64,000 nucleotides of DNA, from NCBI GenBank assembly GCA_944342025.1, contig CALVMD010000005.1, forward strand, positions 1 through 64,000, read 5' to 3'. Origin of the DNA: an uncultured Clostridia bacterium. Lineage in GTDB: Bacteria; Bacillota; Clostridia; Christensenellales; Borkfalkiaceae. Of the stretch, positions 24,550-31,865 are shown piece after piece; positions within the stretch are counted from its first letter, which is position 1; each line of letters starts with the position of its first letter. The notes below the pieces were generated by a model, which saw nothing but the letters and a program-made list of their open reading frames with translations, did not search any database and was not told where the DNA came from. Both the position numbers and the translations under genes were made by a program.

Positions 24550-24651
24550 ATCCTTTCTCTGTCCCTCCGAAGGCGCACGATCTTGCGGCGCCCGTTTGTT
24601 TACGCAATTATTTCCCTTTCCGCGACGCGCCAAACGCGCGGCGCAAACATC

Positions 24652-26136
24652 TTAAAATCCGTACAGATCTTTCGTCCCGAATTCGGGCTCGCAGGTCATG
24701 TTCAGCCCCAGCTTGCGCACATACCCCATGTCCGTTTCAGGCAGAATGCAGGATGCATGCGCCTCGCATCCCCTCAGCCGCACGAGCATGTCCATCGCTT
24801 TTTCCGCAATGGGATTGGTCGCCGCGCAGATGGACAGCGCCGTAAGCACGTCGCCGAGCGTGAGCTTGACTTTGTCGTCCAGAAGCACCTCTTTTTTCAG
24901 CTTTATGATCGGCGCAAGCACGATGGGCGACAGCAGGAGCATATCGTCGGAAATGGACGAAAGCGCCTTGATTGCGTTGAGTACCGCGCTCGAACAGGCG
25001 CTCATCAGCTTGCTCGAACGCCCCGTCACCGTTTCCCCGTTTTCCAAACGGATGGCGACGGCAGTACCGTTCACCTTTTCCGATTTTTCGAGGGCGGGTC
25101 TGATCACGTCGCGCTCCTCTTCGGAAATTTTATTCTGATTCATTAAAAGGCGTACGCGTTCGACCGCCTCCGCAGAGCCGTTGCCCGTCTTGTAATCGCA
25201 CGCCGCTTTATAATAACGGCGTATGATCTCCTGGCGGGACGCGGCGCGGCACGCTTCGTCGTCGACAATGGCAAACCCCGCCATGTTCACGCCCATGTCC
25301 GTCGGAGAATTGTAAATGGACTCGTCCCCCGTGATTTTCGTCAAAATAGATTTGACGATGGGGAAACACTCGACGTCGCGGTTATAATTGACGGTCGTGA
25401 CCCCGTACGTTTCGAGATGATACGGGTCGATCATATTGATGTCGCCGAGATCCGCCGTGGCAGCCTCGTACGCAACGTTGACGGGGTGACGCAGGGGCAG
25501 GTTCCAGATGGGGAACGTTTCGAACTTGGCGTAGCCCGCGCGCACGCCGCGCTTGTATTCGTGATACAGCTGAGAAAGGCAGGTCGCAAGTTTGCCGCTG
25601 CCCGGCCCCGGCGCCGTAACCACGACGAGCGGTTTGGTCGTCTCTATGTACGGGTTGGCGCCGTATCCCTCGTCGGAAACGATCACGTCCACATCGGTAG
25701 GATACCCCTTCGTCTTTCTGTGGATATACGTTTTCAGCCCGTGGCGGTTAAGTTTATTGATGAATTTATCGGCGGCGGGCTGATCCTGATACTGGGTCAC
25801 GACAACGCTATTCATGTTCAAGCCCAACCCGCGCAGTTTATCGATAAGGCGCAGGACGTCCGTTCCGTAAGGGATGCCGAAATCGGCGCGGATCTTGTTG
25901 CGCTCCAGATCTGCGGCGCTGATGACAAAAACGATCTCGGACTCGTCTTTCAGCGTGAGCAGCATCTTGCACTTCGCATCCGCTTCGAACCCCGGCAAAA
26001 CACGCGTTGCATGCATGTCGTCGAACAATTTTCCGCCGAATTCGAGATACAGTTTATTATCGAATTTTTTGATCCGTTCGAGGATCTTCTCTCCCTGCAG
26101 CTTTATATACAGCCCGTTGTCAAAACCCTGTTTCAT
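24652..26136 (-). CDS. DUF1846 family protein
   Basis: Soluble protein of 494 residues matching the full length of the DUF1846 family, which is common in Clostridia and streptococci. Typical blocks are GFDNGLYIKLQ...ILERIKKF at the start, VVTAPGPGSGKLATCLSQLYHE with a P-loop-like glycine-rich turn, and IYNSPTDMGVNMAGFAI. Structures in the family show nucleotide-hydrolase-like folds, but the function is not established. A good promoter lies at 26171-26199 and the gene seems to be its own unit, possibly reading into the CvpA-like gene. Confidence 0.9.
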   Translation of the reverse strand: MKQGFDNGLYIKLQGEKILERIKKFDNKLYLEFGGKLFDDMHATRVLPGFEADAKCKMLLTLKDESEIVFVISAADLERNKIRADFGIPYGTDVLRLIDKLRGLGLNMNSVVVTQYQDQPAADKFINKLNRHGLKTYIHRKTKGYPTDVDVIVSDEGYGANPYIETTKPLVVVTAPGPGSGKLATCLSQLYHEYKRGVRAGYAKFETFPIWNLPLRHPVNVAYEAATADLGDINMIDPYHLETYGVTTVNYNRDVECFPIVKSILTKITGDESIYNSPTDMGVNMAGFAIVDDEACRAASRQEIIRRYYKAACDYKTGNGSAEAVERVRLLMNQNKISEEERDVIRPALEKSEKVNGTAVAIRLENGETVTGRSSKLMSACSSAVLNAIKALSSISDDMLLLSPIVLAPIIKLKKEVLLDDKVKLTLGDVLTALSICAATNPIAEKAMDMLVRLRGCEAHASCILPETDMGYVRKLGLNMTCEPEFGTKDLYGF

Positions 26137-26170
26137 CCGTCAATGACCTCTTCTCATAAACATAGTTGCT

Positions 26171-26199
26171 ATTGTATCATAACCCGACAAATTTTGCAA
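26171..26199 (-). promoter_or_regulatory. Promoter of the DUF1846 gene
   Basis: TTGCAA (26194-26199) and TACAAT (26171-26176) on the minus strand are 17 bases apart, about 35 bases before the start codon. Confidence 0.8.
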
Positions 26200-26228
26200 G
26201 GGAATCGGCCGCGCCGCACGCGGCGCGC

Positions 26229-26260
26229 AAAAAGAAAAATGCGCCCGCCGCCGCGGGCGC
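26229..26260 (-). terminator. Terminator of the radC-gltX-kinase-regulator operon
   Basis: GCGCCCGC (26241-26248) pairs with GCGGGCGC (26253-26260). On the minus strand ATTTTTCTTTTT follows. It lies 15 bases after the response regulator stop. Confidence 0.85.
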
Positions 26261-26274
26261 GCCGTCCTCTTCTG

Positions 26275-26922
26275 TCATACGGTAAGCGTCTCTTTCATCC
26301 TGGCGATCGCGTCGGCACGGTTATCGCAGCCGATTTTCAGATAGATCGCACTGATATAATTGCGCGAAGTGCCCTCAGATATGCCGAGAGCGGACGCGAT
26401 CTGCCGGTTGTTGAACCCCTCGTACAGCATGACGGCGATTTCTGTTTCCCTCTCGGAAAAACCGAACGCCTTTTTCAGCCTCAGCTCCCTGTCCGCCGAC
26501 ACGTTTTTGGCGGCGTCGGAGATCTTTTTGGCGATCTTTGCGGGCAAAATCGTATCCCCCGCATAAGCGTTTTTGATCGCGCCGATCAGCGCCTCTCCGC
26601 CGATATCCTTCAAAAGATAGCCGCAGGCGCCGTTGGCGAGCGCGCTGAGGATATAATCGCTGTCGTCAAAGGTCGTAAGGATCAGCACCTTGACGGACGG
26701 GAAATTCTTTTTGATCTCGCCCGTCGCGACCACGCCGTTCATGTTCGGCATGCGAATATCCAAAAGCACGACGTCGGGCAGCGCCTTTTGCATTTTTGCA
26801 AGCGCGTCGCGCCCGTCTTCGGCTGTTCCGATCACTTCGAGGTCGTCGGAACTCGACAACACGCTGCGGATTCCCTCCGCCAAAATGGGCTGATCGTCCA
26901 CGATCATCACTTTAATTTTCAT
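26275..26922 (-). CDS. NarL/LuxR-type response regulator
   Basis: Cytoplasmic two-component response regulator of 215 residues. The receiver domain has the acidic pair in MIVDDQ, the phospho-acceptor Asp in VVLLDIRMPNMNG, the Thr of LILTTFDD and the Lys of LLKDIGGE. The C-terminal LuxR-type helix-turn-helix is FSERETEIAVMLYEGFNNRQIASALGIS split as FSERETEIAVMLYEGFNN and RQIASALGISEGTSRNYIS. Its start lies inside the end of the kinase gene (11-base overlap), so the pair is translationally coupled. Targets are unknown. Confidence 0.95.
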   Translation of the reverse strand: MKIKVMIVDDQPILAEGIRSVLSSSDDLEVIGTAEDGRDALAKMQKALPDVVLLDIRMPNMNGVVATGEIKKNFPSVKVLILTTFDDSDYILSALANGACGYLLKDIGGEALIGAIKNAYAGDTILPAKIAKKISDAAKNVSADRELRLKKAFGFSERETEIAVMLYEGFNNRQIASALGISEGTSRNYISAIYLKIGCDNRADAIARMKETLTV

Positions 26923-28168
26923 GAATGGTCTCCTCCTGCGGCGCCGCGATTTTTACCTTTTCGGGAAGGCTCATGCGGATCTCGAACCCCTCGTCCGTTT
27001 CGGAAGAAAAATGGATCATGCCGCCCAGCTTTTCCGCTTTCGCGCGCATGCCCGAAAGCCCGAATCCTTCCTTAAACGTCTTCATGTCCGCTCCCCTGCC
27101 GTTATCCGACAAGAGGAACTCCACAAAGTGCCCCATGTCTTTGAGTTCGAAGAAAAACGCGGTGCTCCCGCCGTGGCGGATGCCGTTCGAAATGCCTTCG
27201 CGCAAAGTGTTCGCGATGAACCGCTCCGCCTCTTCCGTCATGGATATATCGTCGATCCTGCTGCGCACGGTGATGCCCGTGCCGTCGCAGGTCTCACCCA
27301 AAATGCCGTCCAGATATTCTTTGAACGTCACGTTGTCGCGCCTGCCCGACAAGAGGTGTACGCTGAGCCTGAGTTCGTCCAGGCAGGTCTTCGCCTGAAT
27401 GTTGGCGGCGGTGACGCACTTTTTCGCCTCCTGCGGATCATGATCGAGCGCGAGCTTTGCCGCCTCCGTCTGCATGATGACGGTCGTAAGCGAATGCCCC
27501 GCCGTATCGTGGATCTCTTTGGCGATGCGGTTGCGCTCTTCGATGAGCGTCGCCTCTTCCACCTTTTCATAAGCGCGCAAAAGTTCGTTACGGCTCTCTT
27601 CCAGTTCCTTCACGTTCTCTTCGATCATTCTGTTTTTCCTGTAAACGGTCATGGAAAAATTGAACATGATGAAGTGCAGGAAAAAGACGATGAGCTCGAA
27701 AAAATACTGCGACGACGTACGGAAAACCGAATCGATGAACCCGTTGAGAATGGCAATGACAAGATATGTGACCGTATAAGCGCCGAGATTGACGGCAAAC
27801 ATGATCACGTTGTCGCGAAGTCCCCCGCTTGTGAGAAAAAATTCGGACAGCACGAGGATATAGACGAGATAGGCGTAAGAGACCGTCTCTCCGCTCTGAC
27901 TGCGCACGCTCGAAAAGATGGTCAGGAAAATGAGCAGGACGGAATCGAGCACGAACCAAAAGATCTTGCGGTTAAACGTCTTCATCGCAAAGATCTTGAT
28001 CGCCATCGACGCGATCAGTGCGACGAGAACGGGGATCGCGAACGCGGGCTCGCCCGAAACCATGCTCGCCAGCGCCACGGGGATACACATGACGGCGAGC
28101 AGGATCAGCACGACAAACTCGAGCAGGCGTATCAGCCCCTTGTCCGTCCGCAATTTTTTGATATTCAT
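26912..28168 (-). CDS. Sensor histidine kinase, HisKA_3 (NarL-type) family
   Basis: Membrane sensor kinase of 418 residues. About six hydrophobic segments fill residues 10-190, with no sizeable extracellular domain, as in DesK/LiaS-like intramembrane sensors. A linker helix follows, then the HisKA_3 phospho-acceptor block ERNRIAKEIHDTAGHSLTT and an ATPase domain with an N-box (EGISNGIRHGG) and SDNGRG. The start overlaps the gltX stop in ATGA form; the longer frame to 28294 overlaps gltX and is rejected. It phosphorylates the adjacent regulator. The absence of an external domain points to membrane state or a partner protein as the signal; this is inference. Confidence 0.92.
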   Translation of the reverse strand: MNIKKLRTDKGLIRLLEFVVLILLAVMCIPVALASMVSGEPAFAIPVLVALIASMAIKIFAMKTFNRKIFWFVLDSVLLIFLTIFSSVRSQSGETVSYAYLVYILVLSEFFLTSGGLRDNVIMFAVNLGAYTVTYLVIAILNGFIDSVFRTSSQYFFELIVFFLHFIMFNFSMTVYRKNRMIEENVKELEESRNELLRAYEKVEEATLIEERNRIAKEIHDTAGHSLTTVIMQTEAAKLALDHDPQEAKKCVTAANIQAKTCLDELRLSVHLLSGRRDNVTFKEYLDGILGETCDGTGITVRSRIDDISMTEEAERFIANTLREGISNGIRHGGSTAFFFELKDMGHFVEFLLSDNGRGADMKTFKEGFGLSGMRAKAEKLGGMIHFSSETDEGFEIRMSLPEKVKIAAPQEETIHEN

Positions 28169-29604
28169 AACCCGAGAGCGGTCATCGCCGCGCCGAGGCG
28201 TTCGAGCGTGCGCTCCCTGCCGAGAAGTTCGGCCATTTCGCTCGCGCCGCCGGGCGTATTTTCTCTGCCCGTGAGTGCGATGCGGACGCTCCACAGCACC
28301 TGCCCGTTCTTCATCCCGTTTTCCGCCGCCAAACCGACGAGCGCCTGATAGATCGCGGAATTTTCAAACGGTTCGAGCGAGGCGAGAAGATCTCTCGCGA
28401 GCGGCAGCACCTTTTTTGCCACCTCTGCGTCCGATTTCATCTTTTTGTTGAAATACAGCGCCTCGTCGAAGGGTCCGTATTCTTCGAGAAAATCGATCTT
28501 TTCGGGGATCTCGCTGAGGATCTCGACGCGCGTTTTGAGGATTTTGAGAAGTTTCTCCTCGTCGTATTTGCCGTACGCCTTGCTCCGCGCGAGGAAAGGC
28601 CGCGCCCTTTTTGCAAATTCTTCGTCGGGCATATCCTTGATATATTCGCCCGAAAGCCAGCGCAGCTTCGGCTCGTCGAAGATGGAAGGAGACTTATTGA
28701 TGCCCGAAAGGGAGAAATTCTCCTCCAATTCTTTGAGCGTCATCTTCTCCCGGTTGCTCTTGGGGCTCCACCCGAGCAAGGCGATGTAATTGACGATCGC
28801 CTCTTTGATGTAGCCCTTGTCGACGAGGTCCTGATAGCTCGCGTCGCCGTTGCGTTTGGAAAGTTTTTCGTGCGCGTTCTTCATGATGGGCGGAAGGTGG
28901 ATATACACGGGGCGCTCCCAGCCGAACGCATCGTACATCAGATTGTATTTGGGCGTAGAAGAGAGATATTCGCTCCCGCGGATGACGTGCGTGATGCCCA
29001 TCAGATGATCGTCGATCACGTTCGCGAAATTATAAGTGGGAAGCCCGTCGCTCTTTAACAGAATGCCGTCTTCGATGTCCTTGAAGTCGACGGTGACGGT
29101 ACCGTACACCATGTCTTCGTAGCTGCCGCTCCCCTCTTCGGGCACGTTCTGGCGGATGACGTACGGAACGCCCGCCGCAAGTTTTTCCCTTACTTCCTCT
29201 CCGGTAAGATGCAGGCAGTGCTTGTCGTAACGGCCGACGCCGTTTTCGTCTTTCAGGCTTTCCAGCCTCTCCCTGTCGCAGAAACAGTAATACGCCCCGC
29301 CAAGTTTTACGAGTTTTTCGGCATATTCTTTATAGATCGCCGCGCGCTCGCTCTGCACGTAAGGCCCGCACGGGCCGCCGATGTCCGGCCCCTCGTCGTA
29401 AACGATGCCCGCGTCTTTGAGCGTATCGTAAATGATCTGTACGGCGCCCTCCACAAAGCGCTTGCTGTCGGTATCTTCGAGGCGGAGAATAAACTCCCCT
29501 CCCTCTTTTTTCGCAAAGAGATACCCGTACAGTGCCGTGCGCAGGTTGCCGATGTGCATATAGCCCGTGGGACTGGGCGCAAATCTCGTTCTAACTTTTT
29601 TCAT
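28165..29604 (-). CDS. gltX: Glutamyl-tRNA synthetase
   Basis: Class Ic aminoacyl-tRNA synthetase of 479 residues that charges tRNA with glutamate. The HIGH-type motif is FAPSPTGYMHIGNLRTAL, the ATP-binding KMSKS-type motif is KLSKRNG, and RLEDTD lies between them. Bacteria of this group commonly use a non-discriminating form with an amidotransferase, which cannot be confirmed here. The start overlaps the radC stop (4 bases) and the end overlaps the kinase start, making a tight radC-gltX-kinase-regulator unit. Confidence 0.97.
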   Translation of the reverse strand: MKKVRTRFAPSPTGYMHIGNLRTALYGYLFAKKEGGEFILRLEDTDSKRFVEGAVQIIYDTLKDAGIVYDEGPDIGGPCGPYVQSERAAIYKEYAEKLVKLGGAYYCFCDRERLESLKDENGVGRYDKHCLHLTGEEVREKLAAGVPYVIRQNVPEEGSGSYEDMVYGTVTVDFKDIEDGILLKSDGLPTYNFANVIDDHLMGITHVIRGSEYLSSTPKYNLMYDAFGWERPVYIHLPPIMKNAHEKLSKRNGDASYQDLVDKGYIKEAIVNYIALLGWSPKSNREKMTLKELEENFSLSGINKSPSIFDEPKLRWLSGEYIKDMPDEEFAKRARPFLARSKAYGKYDEEKLLKILKTRVEILSEIPEKIDFLEEYGPFDEALYFNKKMKSDAEVAKKVLPLARDLLASLEPFENSAIYQALVGLAAENGMKNGQVLWSVRIALTGRENTPGGASEMAELLGRERTLERLGAAMTALGL

Positions 29605-30335
29605 GATCCACCTTTCAGTTTTTTACTCTTGATGATGTATTGGTCTTTATCGCTGCGGTCTATGCCGAGATATTCGAACCTGCCCGTCAGAAAATAACTG
29701 TACGGCGCCTGTCCGTCCGCAAAGATGAGACAGTCGCTCAGCAAAACGCCGTTGAGGCGGCAGATACGGTAAATCTCTTCGGCAGCCTCGTCGTCTTCGT
29801 CGGAAGGTTCCGCCACGCCGCTCGGATGATTGTGCGCGGCAACCAGCGTAAAAGGATGCATCGAAGCGAGCAGAAGATTGAGTTCACGCGCATGGAGGGA
29901 AACGCTGCTCTGCTTTCCGCCGTCGAACGACTTGGCGCACAGCAGTTTGCCTCCCGCGCCGATACAGTAAAATTCCAGGATCTCGGACTCTCTTCCCGCA
30001 AAGCGGCCGGAAGCAAAATCGACGATGTCCGCATAGCAGTTGATGCGCCGCTCCGCATGCTCCTGCGTGCGGACGCGTTCGATCATCTGACCGACCAGAT
30101 GAATGAATTCCGCCGATTTTTTGCCGATCCCCGCAACTTTTTCGAGCGCCTCGGGCGGGGCGGAAAACAGTGCTTCCAAACTTCCGAAGCGGTCCAACAG
30201 GTCGTGCGCCGTCGGATTCGTATTCTTCCTCGGGATCGTGTAATAAAGGAGTATTTCCAGAAGCTCGTGATCGCTCATCGAATCGCCGTGAAAATACAGC
30301 CGTTCCCACATCCTTTCTCTGTGTCCTTCGTGCAT
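29601..30335 (-). CDS. radC: RadC family JAB/MPN protein
   Basis: Cytoplasmic RadC-type protein of 244 residues. The N-terminal half contains helix-hairpin-helix-like sequence (LEKVAGIGKKSAEFI). The C-terminal MPN domain has the JAMM zinc motif AAHNHPSGVAEPSDED and the following LSDCLIF block. RadC proteins were named for DNA repair, but the biochemical role remains unsettled. Only a weak GGA site precedes the start. It begins the four-gene unit with gltX and diverges from the M20 peptidase gene. Confidence 0.93.
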   Translation of the reverse strand: MHEGHRERMWERLYFHGDSMSDHELLEILLYYTIPRKNTNPTAHDLLDRFGSLEALFSAPPEALEKVAGIGKKSAEFIHLVGQMIERVRTQEHAERRINCYADIVDFASGRFAGRESEILEFYCIGAGGKLLCAKSFDGGKQSSVSLHARELNLLLASMHPFTLVAAHNHPSGVAEPSDEDDEAAEEIYRICRLNGVLLSDCLIFADGQAPYSYFLTGRFEYLGIDRSDKDQYIIKSKKLKGGS

Positions 30336-30470
30336 ATTTCCATCCGATTTTCCAAAAATATTGCCGAAAGTATTTTACCACATTTTAAAAAAAGTGTATA
30401 CTATATTTGCGGGCAAATCGGCGCGACACGCGTGAATTTTTCCGCAAAAACACAAAAAGGAGTTCCTTTT

Positions 30471-31736
30471 ATGGAAAGATATTTCGACGAGATCGTCAAA
30501 AGCATGTCCGAGATGATCTCTTACGACAGCGCTCAGACGGCTCCCGAACCCGGCATGCCCTTCGGCAAAGGCGCCGCGGACTGCCTGAACGCCTTTCTCG
30601 CCCTGGCAGAAAAAATGGGCTTTGAAACGCACAATTACGACAACTATGCGGGAGAAGTCATCTTCGGCGAGGGGGAAGAGTTTGCCGTCCTCTGCCACCT
30701 GGACGTGGTCCCCGCAGGCGACGGATGGACGCACCCGCCCTTCGGCGCGGAAATTTCGGACGGCAGGCTGTACGGCCGCGGCGCGATGGACGACAAAGGC
30801 CCCGCCGTCATCTGCCTTTACTGCATGAAAGCGCTCAAAGACGAGGGGTTTTCGCCGAAAAAGAAGATCAAACTCATCGTCGGCTGCAACGAAGAGAGCG
30901 GCTGGGCGTGCATCGAGCATTACAACCGGTGCGCGCACATGCCCGAGAGCGGATTTTCCCCCGACGCGGACTTCCCCGTCATCTATGCAGAAAAGGGCAT
31001 CCTGCACTTCGAGGCGGCGTTCCCCCTGCCGGACGCGCCCTTTGCGTCGCTTTCGGGCGGAGCGCGGGCAAACATGGTCTGCGCACACGCCGAGGCGAAG
31101 GGCGTAAAAGGCTCTTCCGGCTGTGAAAAATACGGTCTGTCCCTCAAGGGGACGACGCTGACCGCGCACGGCGTTTCCGCGCACGCGTCCACCCCGCACG
31201 AAGGGGTGAACGCGCTGGAAAAACTGTTCGCCTTTTTCGCCGAAAAAGACGGGCGCATGCGCCGTATCTATGACATTCTGTTCGCGGACTGCCTCGGCCT
31301 GAAACAGATGCATGACGAAACGGGCCCGCTTACCATGTCGCCCGACGTCGTGCGCTTTGAAAACGGCGTCCTGTACGTCACGACGGACATCCGCTATCCC
31401 GCCACGATGAAACAGTCCGACGTGACGGGCAAACTGGATGCCGCGGGCGTCTCCTATACCCTTCTCCACTGCCAGCCGCCCCTCTTCAACGACAGGCAGG
31501 GTGCGCTCGTCTCCGCGCTGTTGAAGGTCTATGAAAGCGAAACGGGCGAAAAGGCGGAGCCGCTCGCCATCGGCGGCGGCACTTATGCGCGCGCCCTCAA
31601 AAACGGCGCGGGGTTCGGCCCGCAGTTTGCGGGAGAACCCGCCACTATCCATCAGGCGGACGAATACATCACGCTCGAAAACATCGGAAAACTTGCGCGC
31701 ATCTACCGCGCCGCGATCAGAGAGCTGACGAAATGA
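30471..31736 (+). CDS. M20-family dipeptidase (PepV/Sapep-like)
   Basis: Cytoplasmic zinc aminopeptidase of 421 residues. Zinc ligands are visible in VLCHLDVVPAGDGW (His, Asp), GRGAMDDKGP (bridging Asp), GCNEESGW (catalytic Glu and Glu ligand), SPDADFPVIYAEKG and the C-terminal IHQADEYI. PepV-type enzymes cleave dipeptides with a broad range. The start is fixed by AAAAAGGAG; a frame extending back to 29640 runs antisense to radC and is not coding. A TATACT-type -10 box (about 30397) lies upstream without a clear -35. Two terminators follow. Confidence 0.93.
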   Translation: MERYFDEIVKSMSEMISYDSAQTAPEPGMPFGKGAADCLNAFLALAEKMGFETHNYDNYAGEVIFGEGEEFAVLCHLDVVPAGDGWTHPPFGAEISDGRLYGRGAMDDKGPAVICLYCMKALKDEGFSPKKKIKLIVGCNEESGWACIEHYNRCAHMPESGFSPDADFPVIYAEKGILHFEAAFPLPDAPFASLSGGARANMVCAHAEAKGVKGSSGCEKYGLSLKGTTLTAHGVSAHASTPHEGVNALEKLFAFFAEKDGRMRRIYDILFADCLGLKQMHDETGPLTMSPDVVRFENGVLYVTTDIRYPATMKQSDVTGKLDAAGVSYTLLHCQPPLFNDRQGALVSALLKVYESETGEKAEPLAIGGGTYARALKNGAGFGPQFAGEPATIHQADEYITLENIGKLARIYRAAIRELTK

Positions 31737-31750
31737 CCGTACGGCAAACG

Positions 31751-31780
31751 GCGCGCTCCGAAAACAGGAGCGCGCTTTTA
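31751..31780 (+). terminator. Terminator of the M20 peptidase gene
   Basis: Arms of 9 bases (31751-31759, 31767-31775) pair perfectly and are followed by TTTTAT. Confidence 0.88.
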
Positions 31781-31799
31781 TATCGCCGCAAAAGCAAAA

Positions 31800-31830
31800 G
31801 GCGCCCCGAAAATCGGGGCGCCCGTTTTAT
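31800..31830. terminator. Bidirectional terminator between peptidase and P-type ATPase
   Basis: Arms of 10 bases (31800-31809, 31813-31822) with an AAA loop. T-rich sequence follows on both strands (CGTTTTAT on plus; CTTTTGCTTTT on minus), so it also ends the ATPase transcript. Confidence 0.85.
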
Positions 31831-31865
31831 GATATAATCGGTCGTTACGCAATCGCCGCAGAGGT

